From NCBI GenBank assembly GCA_934717745.1, contig CAKUZB010000014.1, positions 1-44,837 of the forward strand: a stretch of DNA of 44,837 nt, written 5' to 3'. The notes under the pieces were generated by a model, which had not been told where the DNA came from, ran no database searches, and was given only the letters and a program-made list of their open reading frames with translations. Of this stretch, positions 27,301 to 35,246 are shown in pieces. The position numbers and the translations under genes are program-made. Positions within the stretch are counted from its first letter, which is position 1; every line of letters begins with the position of its first letter. The stretch comes from an uncultured Candidatus Melainabacteria bacterium (GTDB taxonomy: Bacteria > Cyanobacteriota > Vampirovibrionia > Gastranaerophilales > Gastranaerophilaceae).

Positions 27301-27882
27301 ATTATGGATAAAATGCAATTCTTAGAATCTCATAAAATATCAGAAGTAAAAGAACTACCTGCTGATAAAGTGGTTACTTTATGTGGTTTGGTTACATCTG
27401 CAAGACAAATTCCTTATAAAAAAGATCCTTCAAAATTTTTAAAAACGATTACTTTAGAAGATTTGTCAGGTAAAATTGAGGCTCTTTGTTTTCATAATAA
27501 ATTGGGAGAATTTAATGACTTTATGCAACCGGATAATAAAATTATTATTACGGGTAAAGTAAGTTATCGCTCAAATGAAGAAAATGCAGAACCAAATATT
27601 ATAATTGACGATGTAAAACCTGTTGATAACGCAAATATTTTTATGATTTCAATTAATGACAGTGTTCCTTATGAAGAACTTGTTGCGATGAAAGATATTC
27701 TTGCAAAATACCCGGGGGCTGACCCTGTCGTAATTAAATTAGTGGAAGATGAATCTGTAACTAAAATTGCATCTTCTCCTGTATTTTGGGTGAATGCTAC
27801 TTACGACTTAGAACACGCAATCAAAAAATTTATTCCAAGTAAAATTGATGTTGAAATTAAATCTATTGAGGAAAGTATTTAA
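24346..27882 (+). CDS. dnaE: DNA polymerase III alpha subunit
   Basis: A 1178-residue replicative polymerase of the DnaE type. The N-terminal PHP domain (LHLHTEYSLLDG, ITDHGVMYG, GCEFYV, LSACLGG, TNDSHY) appears to keep the metal-binding His, Asp, Glu and Cys residues, so a metal-dependent exonuclease is possible. The C-family polymerase site has MPDIDIDFC with two catalytic Asp residues and LLKMDFLGLRNL with the third. A helix-hairpin-helix region and an OB fold (VTLCGLVTSARQIPYKKD) follow. It copies the chromosome with the beta clamp. It stands alone, with a terminator on each side and a promoter that seems to give a leaderless transcript. Confidence 0.97.
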   Translation: MTRPYVPLHLHTEYSLLDGAIRINKLCKFAVEKGFPAVAITDHGVMYGDMELYETAVNLKDATLKPLLGCEFYVHNGDITERDKMNNPCYHLVLIAKNKIGYQNIIRLTSVAWCKGRYVHPRISWELLQEHHEGLICLSACLGGEVLQNILKHEPEKAREVARRYKDLFGEDYYIELQDHGLEDQKKTNPELISIAKELDIEMVITNDSHYLNKEDADMHDTLLCMQTNSDKDDPNRFHFPNNEFYVKTVEELREAFSWLDEETFNRCIDNTVKIAEKCNVVINKTKDLPAYEVPKGYTTETYLNYLVYQGLKKRYGEVTDELRERADYELDVIDSMGFAAYFLITWDFIHYAKTHGIPVGPGRGSAAGSVVAYALEITDLDPIKHKLLFERFLNPERFTMPDIDIDFCIERRGEVIDYVTQKYGEDKVCQIITFGTYAAKAAFKGVARLFKVPFSESNRLASLIDPAIEFAQSVNDKAKTLTDAMKYDGSELKTLYDNDEQIVVDPIEGKTVGLKKIIDLAIGIEGIKNNTGTHAAGVIIAPKPLDQILPVQPSKDGIVQTGYPPHAVTEFLSLLKMDFLGLRNLTTIYKTLEVIKKRQGIDVDINNIPLDDRPVYEMLMKGDTDGIFQLESAGMKNLVKRLRPDTFEDMGALVALFRPGPLNSGMVDEFVDRKHGRVQVTYPHPLLEPVLKDTYGTIVYQEQIMQVFQTLADYSLGQADMVRRMMGKKKVDEMQKQKGVFIEKSAQHGMSEKDAIDLFEKIEAFASYCFNRSHSAAYAFVAYQTAYLKCHYTVEYMSCLLSSVSNDQEKTQLYIEECNKKGIKVLPPDINKSFAEFAPDGNDIRFGLASIKQVGEVVVEMIIKEREENGEFKSIYDFCKRIDPKATNKRVLEGLIKAGAFSNLEKSRKQLLDNLEYIVNTANKEAKAKELGQTSLFAGLENNEDFAGTQFHLAGSEEEFSNKELQSFEKEFLGFYVSSHPLSSIMDKMQFLESHKISEVKELPADKVVTLCGLVTSARQIPYKKDPSKFLKTITLEDLSGKIEALCFHNKLGEFNDFMQPDNKIIITGKVSYRSNEENAEPNIIIDDVKPVDNANIFMISINDSVPYEELVAMKDILAKYPGADPVVIKLVEDESVTKIASSPVFWVNATYDLEHAIKKFIPSKIDVEIKSIEESI

Positions 27883-27894
27883 TAGTTAAATGAT

Positions 27895-27932
27895 AAAAAA
27901 GTGGCGTCGCCTTTAGGCGACGCCACTTTTTT
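27895..27932 (+). terminator. dnaE terminator, bidirectional with lpxA
   Basis: A 17-bp perfect stem (AAAAAAGTGGCGTCGCC with its complement) encloses TTTA. T-runs form on both strands, so it can end both dnaE and the convergent lpxA transcript. Confidence 0.92.
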
Positions 27933-27939
27933 ATTTTAA

Positions 27940-28746
27940 TTATTCTTCATCAAGACTTTCAAATCCTGATTTGTGGGATTTTAAAAGAACTCCACGTTTT
28001 GATTCTTGAATAAAGTTAACCATTTTTTCAATATAACTATTCATAGGAATTTCTGCCTTGATTTTAGCAATTGCTTGAGTAGTGTTATATTCAGGTGAAA
28101 TAAGAAGTTTGAAAGCATCATTTGTATTGATTCTGTCTTCTTTTGAAACTCCACGTCTTCTCATTGCAACTACGTTTAATCCTTTTGGAATAGGAGGTCT
28201 GCCTTCACCTTTAGAATAAGGTAAAATATCTTGTCTTGTTGCTGAAAAACCACTAATGATAGCCATTTCTCCAATTCTAACGTTTTGATGGAATACGGTC
28301 ATTCCGCCAAGCCAAGCCCCAAAACCTACATGACAGTGTCCGCCAAGAGTTGCAAGGTTTGCCATAATAACTTGGTCTGCTAGAACACAGTTGTGAGCGA
28401 CGTGAACACCAGCCATAAGCAAACATTTGTTACCAATTCTTGTTGTAAAATCTCCACAAGCAGCACCTCTGTGTACCGTAACGTTTTCTTTTATAATAAC
28501 TTCATCACCAATAACCACTTTTGTCGGTTCGCCTTTGTAACCTAAGTCCTGAGGTTCTGAACCAATAGTTGCAAATGGGCTGATTGTACAGTTTTTGCCG
28601 ATTTCTGCAAATTCAATAAATGCGTTCGCAATTACTCTTGTGCCACTACCAATTTTTACATTTTCGCCAATAACAACGTTTGGGCCGATGTATGCGTCTT
28701 GTGCAATTTCTGCACTTTCGTGAATTATTGCTGATGGATGTATCAT
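27940..28746 (-). CDS. lpxA: Acyl-ACP--UDP-N-acetylglucosamine O-acyltransferase
   Basis: A 268-residue left-handed beta-helix acyltransferase. It opens IHPSAIIHESAEIAQDAYIG and has the LpxA-specific GVHVAHNCVL segment with the catalytic His, as well as GSEPQDLGYKGEPT and ENVTVHRG. The C-terminal helical part is as expected. It carries out the first step of lipid A synthesis, so the cell should have an LPS outer membrane. No other lpx gene or fabZ is next to it, unlike in many Proteobacteria. It is read convergently with dnaE, with a shared terminator. Confidence 0.95.
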   Translation of the reverse strand: MIHPSAIIHESAEIAQDAYIGPNVVIGENVKIGSGTRVIANAFIEFAEIGKNCTISPFATIGSEPQDLGYKGEPTKVVIGDEVIIKENVTVHRGAACGDFTTRIGNKCLLMAGVHVAHNCVLADQVIMANLATLGGHCHVGFGAWLGGMTVFHQNVRIGEMAIISGFSATRQDILPYSKGEGRPPIPKGLNVVAMRRRGVSKEDRINTNDAFKLLISPEYNTTQAIAKIKAEIPMNSYIEKMVNFIQESKRGVLLKSHKSGFESLDEE

Positions 28747-28881
28747 TAAATCTCTCCTAAATTATGTAACTTATAATTATAATATATACTAAATAATTTA
28801 ATTTTCTAATAATTTTATATAATTTTAATATCTTTATATTATTTTTTATTTTTTTATAAAATTTTTGTTAAAGGAATATAT

Positions 28882-28932
28882 ATGAAAAAAATTTTTCAAA
28901 AATTTGTTAAAATATTAATAACAATGTACTAA
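28882..28932 (+). CDS. Possible 16-residue peptide upstream of the LuxR-type gene
   Basis: A short frame ATG...TAA encodes MKKIFQKFVKILITMY. An AAAGGA ribosome binding site stands 6 bases before the ATG, and the stop is 30 bases before the LuxR-type gene on the same strand. The peptide is cationic and amphipathic, with four Lys alternating with hydrophobic residues. It could be a leader peptide, a membrane-active peptide or a chance frame in AT-rich DNA. There is no homology evidence. Confidence 0.3.
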   Translation: MKKIFQKFVKILITMY

Positions 28933-28962
28933 TATTATTTTTTATTAAAGAAAAGGGGTTGT

Positions 28963-29187
28963 ATGATAGAAAGTTTATCGCCAAGAGAATTAGAGGTTTT
29001 AAAACAACTCATTGAGGGGGCTACAAATTTAATTATTGCAAAAAAACTTTATATTAGTGTAGCAACGGCAAAAGCACATGTTAGTTCAATTTACCGTAAA
29101 CTGAATGTTAATAATCGTGTAGTTGCTGCGGTTAAGGGGGCATTTTTGCTTAAAGATTTAGAAGATAAGAAAAATGAGAGTTTGTAA
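28963..29187 (+). CDS. Stand-alone LuxR/GerE-type DNA-binding protein
   Basis: A 74-residue protein made up almost entirely of a LuxR-type helix-turn-helix: LSPRELEVLKQLIEGATNLIIAKKLYIS, then VATAKAHVSSIYRKLNVNNR. There is no receiver or ligand-binding domain, which resembles GerE of Bacillus and small orphan regulators. AAAGGGG lies 5 bases or so before the ATG. It is followed at once by a terminator. It probably binds DNA as a dimer; targets cannot be predicted here. A possible 16-residue peptide is encoded just upstream. Confidence 0.9.
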   Translation: MIESLSPRELEVLKQLIEGATNLIIAKKLYISVATAKAHVSSIYRKLNVNNRVVAAVKGAFLLKDLEDKKNESL

Positions 29188-29221
29188 ACATATAGGCGGG
29201 CTTTTGCCCGCCTATATGTTT
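29186..29221 (+). terminator. Bidirectional terminator
   Basis: AAACATATAGGCGGGC and its exact complement enclose TTTT (16-bp stem), with T residues after it. It overlaps the stop codon of the LuxR-type gene and also serves the convergent gene at 29222. Confidence 0.9.
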
Positions 29222-30319
29222 TTAATTTTTTAATTCTTCTAATTTTGTTTTTATAATATCTAAGAAATGGTTTAATTTATAGTTTTGTTCTGCAATTTTA
29301 TCAATATTAATTAAATGAGGATAAATTGTAAATTTTTTATTACCAAAAGTATCAATTTTTTCTTTTATATATAAATTTATTTCATACACTCCATCTTCAT
29401 ATTGAGTTTGTTTTAAGATATTATTAAGATCATTTTCGTCTATATCTTGGTCTACATAAATGACGTATGAAAATCTATTATAAGAATAAAAATATCCTGT
29501 GCAATGAATATGTTTATCATCTTCAAGGTCAGTGTAAGAATATTCTATATTAATTTTTACTGGACAATTTAATGTTTCAATTATTGAATCGTAAAATTTT
29601 TCACTACTTTCTATATCGCCAGCATAATTGTTTGAGATGCATAAGCCCATGTATGTTGGATAAATATGTTTTTGAAACATACAATCAATAAATTTGTCAA
29701 ATTCTTGTTGAATGTTTTCAGGTGTATATTTGTAATCGCTATATGTGTCATATCCATTGTTTGAAAAATAATCAGCATCAACGCTAACAATAACATCTTC
29801 TGTTGCAAAATCAGGGAGATTATCTTCAGTACAATAATATACGTGAATTAATTTATGTTTTTTCTCTTGTTTTTCTATGTATTCCAATATTTTTTCATCA
29901 GATTCTTGAGTTACATCTGTGTAGACTTTATTTTTTATATATCTATATGGAAAAGATTGTTTAAGAGGTTTTGAAAAATCTGTATATGGTTTTTGGGAAT
30001 AATTTCCGCCAGATTTATTTTTATCTTTTTCCAAAAATTTTATAAATGCTTCATCATTGAATGCATGTTTTGGTATAACCCAATAATATTCTTCAATTCC
30101 ATATTTTCCAAAAGTGTGATTAACCCAGTTTGCGATGTTAGTTTCGATGCAAGCATAGTCTAATTTCATATCGCTATGTAAATCAAAATTAATTAACGTT
30201 TTCGGAAAATCTTCTTCAGTATAAAATTTATCTAAAAAATTAATTATTTGATTATGATACTTGAATTTATCTACATAAGTTGTATATTTCAAGATTTTTT
30301 TAATTTTTTCATTATCCAT
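29222..30319 (-). CDS. UPF0489-like protein (arginase-type fold, function unknown)
   Basis: A 365-residue soluble protein. Two motifs suggest the arginase/deacetylase-like metal site seen in UPF0489 proteins: INFDLHSDM near residue 43-51 and IVSVDADYFSNNGYD near residue 180. The Asp and His residues could bind two metal ions. The rest is rich in Lys, Asp, Tyr and Asn, without a signal peptide or membrane helix. The assignment rests on these motifs read by eye and is moderate. Substrate and partners are unknown. It is on its own, with a terminator shared with the convergent LuxR-type gene and the divergent rubrerythrin gene behind it. Confidence 0.5.
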   Translation of the reverse strand: MDNEKIKKILKYTTYVDKFKYHNQIINFLDKFYTEEDFPKTLINFDLHSDMKLDYACIETNIANWVNHTFGKYGIEEYYWVIPKHAFNDEAFIKFLEKDKNKSGGNYSQKPYTDFSKPLKQSFPYRYIKNKVYTDVTQESDEKILEYIEKQEKKHKLIHVYYCTEDNLPDFATEDVIVSVDADYFSNNGYDTYSDYKYTPENIQQEFDKFIDCMFQKHIYPTYMGLCISNNYAGDIESSEKFYDSIIETLNCPVKINIEYSYTDLEDDKHIHCTGYFYSYNRFSYVIYVDQDIDENDLNNILKQTQYEDGVYEINLYIKEKIDTFGNKKFTIYPHLINIDKIAEQNYKLNHFLDIIKTKLEELKN

Positions 30320-30462
30320 AAATCACCTTCAGTTATTAATATTATATAGTTTAAATTGAAAACTAAAAAGATTATTAAAGTTTTGTAATATAGATTGCGT
30401 TTTAAAAATATATTTGATAAAATATACTTTGGCTAAATTTTATTAAAAGAAAGGAAACAATC

Positions 30463-31005
30463 ATGAAATTCGTATGTACAGTGTGTGGTTACACAGTAGA
30501 AGCAGATAAAGCACCTGAAAAATGTCCGGTATGTGGTGCTACAAGTGATAAATTTAAACAAGTTGATGAAAACAATAAAACTTATGCAACAGAACACGTA
30601 GTGGGTGTTGCTCAAGGTGTTGACGAAGAAGTTTTAAAAGGTTTAAAAGAACATTTTACAGGTGAATGCTGTGAAGTAGGTATGTACTTAGCAATGTCAA
30701 GACAAGCAGAACGTGAAGGTTATCCAGAAGTTGCTGAAGCCTTCAAAAGATATGCTTTTGAAGAAGCAGAACATGCTGCAAAATTTGCTGAATTGTTAGG
30801 TGAAGTTGTTACAAAATCAACAAAGAAAAATGTAGAATTAAGAGCAGAAGCAGAATTTGGTGCTTGTGAAGGTAAAATGGCTATTGCTAAAAGAGCAAAA
30901 GAATTGGGCTTAGATGCAATTCACGATACTGTTCACGAAATGGCTAAAGATGAAGCACGTCATGGTCAAGGTTTTGACGGACTTTTAAAAAGATATTTTT
31001 CTTAA
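30463..31005 (+). CDS. Reverse-type rubrerythrin
   Basis: A 180-residue protein with a rubredoxin-like iron site at the N-terminus (CTVCGY, then CPVCGA) and a ferritin-like di-iron domain behind it (GMYLAMSRQAEREGYPEVAE, EEAEHAAKFAEL, ACEGKMAIAKRA, AKDEARHGQGF). In classical rubrerythrin the order is the other way round. Reverse rubrerythrins reduce hydrogen peroxide and oxygen in anaerobes, with electrons from NADH through rubredoxin partners. A strong AAAGGAAA ribosome binding site and a following terminator suggest a single, well-expressed gene. It fits a strictly anaerobic host. Confidence 0.94.
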   Translation: MKFVCTVCGYTVEADKAPEKCPVCGATSDKFKQVDENNKTYATEHVVGVAQGVDEEVLKGLKEHFTGECCEVGMYLAMSRQAEREGYPEVAEAFKRYAFEEAEHAAKFAELLGEVVTKSTKKNVELRAEAEFGACEGKMAIAKRAKELGLDAIHDTVHEMAKDEARHGQGFDGLLKRYFS

Positions 31006-31024
31006 TTTAATTATTAAGTGATAA

Positions 31025-31069
31025 ACAAACAAAAACGACGATTGCAAAGCAATCGTCGTTTTTGTTTAT
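31025..31069 (+). terminator. Rubrerythrin terminator
   Basis: A very long stem (AAACAAAAACGACGATTGC with its complement) encloses AAA and is followed by T-rich sequence. Confidence 0.92.
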
Positions 31070-31126
31070 TTATGCTATATTATAAATTATGCTGAATTAT
31101 AATTAGAGTTATAGTTGGAGAAGAAA

Positions 31127-32608
31127 ATGAGTACACAAGTCGATGAAGTAAAAAGTGAAAAAAGACTTTTTGTTATATTTTTATTAGTACATTTAATTGT
31201 TTGGTCAACAATTGGATTAGTTAGAACAGTTTTACCGACAGATTCGTTAGAGGGAATTTTTTGGGGGTCTTTGCATGATTTTGGTACTCCAAAGCATCCA
31301 CCTCTTGCCGGTTGGCTGACATATTTGGCTTTCTTGCCTTTTAAATCTGATTTTTGCGTTTATTTATTGAGCCAACTTTTTATCGTTGGAGGATTTATTT
31401 TTATATATAAACTGGCAAAGTATTTTCTAAACGAAACTGCATCAATGCTTTCTGTTATTATACTTGAGGGCTGTTGGGCATATAGTTATGTAACAGGATA
31501 TTATGGATTTAATCCGGATGTTGTTTTATTGTTGGTTTTACCAATGATTTCATATTATTTTTACAATTGTGTACATTTTAATAAACCAAAAGATTGGCTT
31601 TTATTAGGTATTATTGTTGGTTTTGCTTTTTTAAATAAATATCAGACTGCTTTGGTTATTTTTCCAATGTTTATTTGGACTTTTTTCTTCAGAAAAGAAG
31701 TTTTTAAAAATAAATTCTTTTATATTTCCATGATAATTGCGTTTTTGATTTTTTCTCCGCATATTTATTGGTTGGTAGAACACGAATTTTTACCATTTAT
31801 GTATTTTGAAGGAGAATTGGACAGTACCGGCTGGCTTAATCATCTTGTCGCACCAATGTTATTTTTAGTAGTGCAATTTGCTGTTACAGTTGGTAGTCTG
31901 TTGATTTTCTCTATTGCAAAATTAAAATTTAATTCGCCATTTAAAATAGGGGAAATTTATAAAAAAGAAGATGTTTGGTTTTTACTGTTATTAGGATTGA
32001 CACCTTTGATTGTTCATCTTGTAATGGGCTTATTTATGGGTGGAACAATGCGTCCTCGTTGGGGATTTGAATTTTGGTTCTTGTTGGGAATAATGTTATT
32101 TTACTTCTTTCCATTCAAAGAAATTACAAAAAATCAGTTCTGTTTTATGCTTAAATCTGCTTATGTCGTGATGATTATAGTATTTTTATCTTTAGGAACT
32201 TTGCTTTCGGTTGAAAAGAATTATAGAAGTCGTTATCCGGTTGAAACAATTTATTCAGATTTGAGTAAGGCTTGGGCAGAAGAATGCGACACACCTTTTA
32301 AATATATTGGCGGATATATTGAGTGGACTCTACCAATTACTATTTATGCTAAAACTCACCCAACAACAATTTTAGATACGTTTGGTTTTAAAAATCCTTG
32401 GATTAATCAAGAGGATCAAAAGCAAAATGGCGTTTTAGTTTTGGATAGAACTAAAGAAAAGGTTGTAAAACAATCTTTTCAGGCGTGTCCTTATTTGCCT
32501 GAAAATTATAAAATAGACCCTGTTCCATATTCTTTTGAACTAACAAATGCCTTTGGACAGCCTAGAACATACGATATTTACTATTTTATCATTCCTCCGA
32601 TGAAATAA
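31127..32608 (+). CDS. GT39-like membrane glycosyltransferase
   Basis: A 493-residue multi-pass membrane protein with roughly ten helices. After the first helix comes a loop with LEGIFWGSLHDFGTPKHPPLAGWLTYLAF, which resembles the acidic catalytic loop and HPPL motif of ArnT/PMT-type (GT39/PMT_2) lipid-linked sugar transferases. The C-terminal about 120 residues lie outside the membrane. The ATG at 31127 is chosen because the GGAG ribosome binding site overlaps the upstream TTG. It probably transfers a sugar from a polyprenyl carrier to lipid A, a glycan or a protein; the acceptor is unknown. It has its own terminator. Confidence 0.8.
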   Translation: MSTQVDEVKSEKRLFVIFLLVHLIVWSTIGLVRTVLPTDSLEGIFWGSLHDFGTPKHPPLAGWLTYLAFLPFKSDFCVYLLSQLFIVGGFIFIYKLAKYFLNETASMLSVIILEGCWAYSYVTGYYGFNPDVVLLLVLPMISYYFYNCVHFNKPKDWLLLGIIVGFAFLNKYQTALVIFPMFIWTFFFRKEVFKNKFFYISMIIAFLIFSPHIYWLVEHEFLPFMYFEGELDSTGWLNHLVAPMLFLVVQFAVTVGSLLIFSIAKLKFNSPFKIGEIYKKEDVWFLLLLGLTPLIVHLVMGLFMGGTMRPRWGFEFWFLLGIMLFYFFPFKEITKNQFCFMLKSAYVVMIIVFLSLGTLLSVEKNYRSRYPVETIYSDLSKAWAEECDTPFKYIGGYIEWTLPITIYAKTHPTTILDTFGFKNPWINQEDQKQNGVLVLDRTKEKVVKQSFQACPYLPENYKIDPVPYSFELTNAFGQPRTYDIYYFIIPPMK

Positions 32609-32645
32609 AGTCAGATATAAAAAGATTATTACGGGTATTTCTTTT

Positions 32646-32680
32646 ATAAGCGGGCGATTGCAACGCAATCGCCCGCTTAT
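32646..32680 (+). terminator. Bidirectional terminator
   Basis: ATAAGCGGGCGATTGC and its exact complement enclose AAC (16-bp stem) with T-rich flanks. It lies between the glycosyltransferase gene and the convergent EAL gene. Confidence 0.9.
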
Positions 32681-32694
32681 TTTATATGTTTTTA

Positions 32695-35010
32695 TTATGT
32701 ATTAAGACCGTCGATTTTTAATTCAACTTGTTCCGGAAATGCAATTTTTTCAAAATCTTCAAGTTTCATCGGTTTTGCGTATAAGAAACCTTGTGCAATA
32801 TCACAGCCTGAACTTGTTAAGAATTTTGCTTGTTCAACCGTTTCAATACCTTCAGAAACAGTTTTTAAAGACAAATTCTTAGCCATTGATAATACGTGTT
32901 GCACAACGATTTTACCTCTTTCATCAGTAGTAGAATCATTGATAAATTCTTTATCTAATTTTAAAATGTCGCAAGGGATTTGTCGAAGCATATTCAAAGA
33001 GGAATAACCTGAACCAAAGTCGTCCATTGCAATACTAAAGCCTTGTTTTTTTAGTTCCGTTACAATATCCAAAAATTTGTTAAAATCTTCAAATCCGGCA
33101 GATTCTGTCAATTCCAATTCTAATAAACTTGTTGGAATCGCATATTTTTTGATTAAATCTTTTAAATCGTCTATGAAAAATTCATTGCTCAAATGTAATC
33201 TTGATACGTTAACAGAAATAGGGACAGGAGTATATCCTCTGTCAATCCAACTTTTAATTGCCTTGCAGGCTTGTTCCCAAATGTATCTGTCGATATTTAA
33301 AACAAAACCATTTTTTTCAAACAAAGGAATGAAATCATTTGGAGGCATAAATCCTTTTGTTGGGTGCATCCATCTTACCAATGCTTCTGAGCCTGCAACT
33401 CTTAATGTTTTCATATCGTATTTTGGTTGTAAGTACATTACAAATTGACCAGTTGCAAGTGCGTGATGCATTTCGTCTTCAATATTTTTTTCGATTAATA
33501 ATTGTTTTCTTAAATTGTCGTCGTAGTAAGAAATATATTTATTTACATCATTTGCGATTGTACGTTTTGCAAGTCCGACACGGTCGCACATAATGTAAAT
33601 CGGTACTGTAACATCATTGATTAAGTAAACTCCAAACAGTGGTACAAGTTTTGCAGCAGCCTTGTTGTAAGAAGTTTTTAAAATAGTCATTGTTTCGTTG
33701 TTGTAGTTTTCAATTTCCTTGTAAATCTTATCTACAGTGCTATTAATATCTTCTTCTGTATTATATTTGATTATGAATAAATATGTCGCAGCAAAAGAAC
33801 GTGCCATAATAGAGTTTTTCGGTAAATGCTTTTGAATAATTCCGTAAACATCTTTTAAAATGACATTCGCTAAATCAAATCCGTAAAGTTCATTAATAAC
33901 TTTAAATTTGGCAATATCCATTAATACAAGTGCATATTTATCATTTGATGAAACATTTTTCAAGATTTCTTGTGCTTCAATAATAAATTTTGCTTTGTTA
34001 TGACCACCCGTAATCTCATCAACAAAAGCAATTTCCATCATTTTGTCATAAGATTTTTTTTGCATCGCTTCAACACGTTTTAAAATTAAGAAAACAAGGC
34101 AGTTGATTGCTAACATAATGCCGATTGTAAAGAATACAACTTCAATTGCACTTAATGCCAAAACTTTTGCCGGCACAAATAATAAAATCAGCCAGTCGCT
34201 AAATGCGATAGGGGAATATGCACCCAGCCAAATTTGACCGTCAAGAAAAGTCCAAAAAGTTCCGGTTTTAAGGTCTTTTATTTCTGTTTCTAAAGTATGT
34301 TTGTTTGTTGAAATAAAGGTTTCCGGTTGGTCAAAGAAGTTTTGGAAATTATCAATTGCAGGATTGTTTGAACGCAAAACGTAATCACCATTACTTTTTA
34401 TTATGTTACTAAAAGCAGTACCGTTGAAGGTGTTAATATCTAAAATATTTTTGAAAATGTCGGCTCTTGCTTGAGCAGATAATACTGCAACAACTTTTTC
34501 GCCTTTGTTGATTGGTACAGCATAAATGTTTCTGTAAGAACCCCAACCGTCTTTTGTTTCCTGAATTCTTTGGAAACACATTTTACCTTGTTTTGCATCT
34601 TGAAAACAAGGTGATTTATATTCATTAGATGTTTTAATTAAATCATCATCTCTGCGTGCTGTGTAGGCGAAACCTTTTCTATTTATGAATGAGAAACTTT
34701 TAAAGGCTGCTTGCCTGCCGTCTGTTTTTAAATATGCAGAAAGGTCGTGTGGCTTAAAGGTTGAAATGCCATCACCTAAAGAACTTGCAATCATTTCTAA
34801 AACTTGCAAATCGCCCGCAATACGGTTGTGAATATTAAATGCAAGTTGTTGTGAAACCTCACTTGAAATTTTTTCTGAGGCTTTAATTTGAGTTGACATC
34901 AAGTGAAATAATGTCAAAACCCCAACGATAATAAGTAAAAAAATCGTTGCGATAAAAATATTTATAATTTTATCTTTTTGATTATCTTTTTGTAATGAAT
35001 TTTGAACCAT
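32695..35010 (-). CDS. Membrane c-di-GMP phosphodiesterase (sensor, degenerate GGDEF, EAL)
   Basis: A 771-residue protein. A membrane helix near residues 16-37 and another near 283-308 enclose a Cache-like extracytoplasmic sensor (SNIIKSNGDYVLRSNNP). A GGDEF-like domain follows (DEITGGHNKAKFI), but its active-site loop reads AATYLF, so synthesis of c-di-GMP is unlikely. The EAL domain looks complete: SEALVRW (542-544), SVNVSRLHL, LELTESAGFED, AMDDFGSGYSSL, LKLDKEFI, SEGIET and QGFLYAKPM. It should hydrolyse c-di-GMP in response to an outside signal, with the degenerate GGDEF domain perhaps binding GTP. This could govern motility through the flagellum encoded in this window, which is inference. 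Confidence 0.93.
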   Translation of the reverse strand: MVQNSLQKDNQKDKIINIFIATIFLLIIVGVLTLFHLMSTQIKASEKISSEVSQQLAFNIHNRIAGDLQVLEMIASSLGDGISTFKPHDLSAYLKTDGRQAAFKSFSFINRKGFAYTARRDDDLIKTSNEYKSPCFQDAKQGKMCFQRIQETKDGWGSYRNIYAVPINKGEKVVAVLSAQARADIFKNILDINTFNGTAFSNIIKSNGDYVLRSNNPAIDNFQNFFDQPETFISTNKHTLETEIKDLKTGTFWTFLDGQIWLGAYSPIAFSDWLILLFVPAKVLALSAIEVVFFTIGIMLAINCLVFLILKRVEAMQKKSYDKMMEIAFVDEITGGHNKAKFIIEAQEILKNVSSNDKYALVLMDIAKFKVINELYGFDLANVILKDVYGIIQKHLPKNSIMARSFAATYLFIIKYNTEEDINSTVDKIYKEIENYNNETMTILKTSYNKAAAKLVPLFGVYLINDVTVPIYIMCDRVGLAKRTIANDVNKYISYYDDNLRKQLLIEKNIEDEMHHALATGQFVMYLQPKYDMKTLRVAGSEALVRWMHPTKGFMPPNDFIPLFEKNGFVLNIDRYIWEQACKAIKSWIDRGYTPVPISVNVSRLHLSNEFFIDDLKDLIKKYAIPTSLLELELTESAGFEDFNKFLDIVTELKKQGFSIAMDDFGSGYSSLNMLRQIPCDILKLDKEFINDSTTDERGKIVVQHVLSMAKNLSLKTVSEGIETVEQAKFLTSSGCDIAQGFLYAKPMKLEDFEKIAFPEQVELKIDGLNT

Positions 35011-35192
35011 AAAAACCTATAAATAACATTCTATACATATTATAGTATAAAAATTTTTAAAAATCTTTATTTCAAAATTTTCATAAATGTTACAATTAAA
35101 AATTTTATTTTGTTTGAGAATTTTTTGCAAGGCTTGTATGTGCTTAATCATGTCAAAAAAAGGTCGATTTTTAAATGTTATTAATAAAAATT

Positions 35193-35236
35193 AATAAAAA
35201 GAGGTTTGGAAAATTTTTCTAAAACCTCTTTTTATT
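35193..35236 (-). terminator. Terminator of the repeat-protein operon
   Basis: AATAAAAAGAGGTTT pairs with its complement around an A/T-rich loop, with T-runs on both strands. It follows the gene at 35247 on the minus strand. Confidence 0.8.
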
Positions 35237-35246
35237 CGTTATATAT

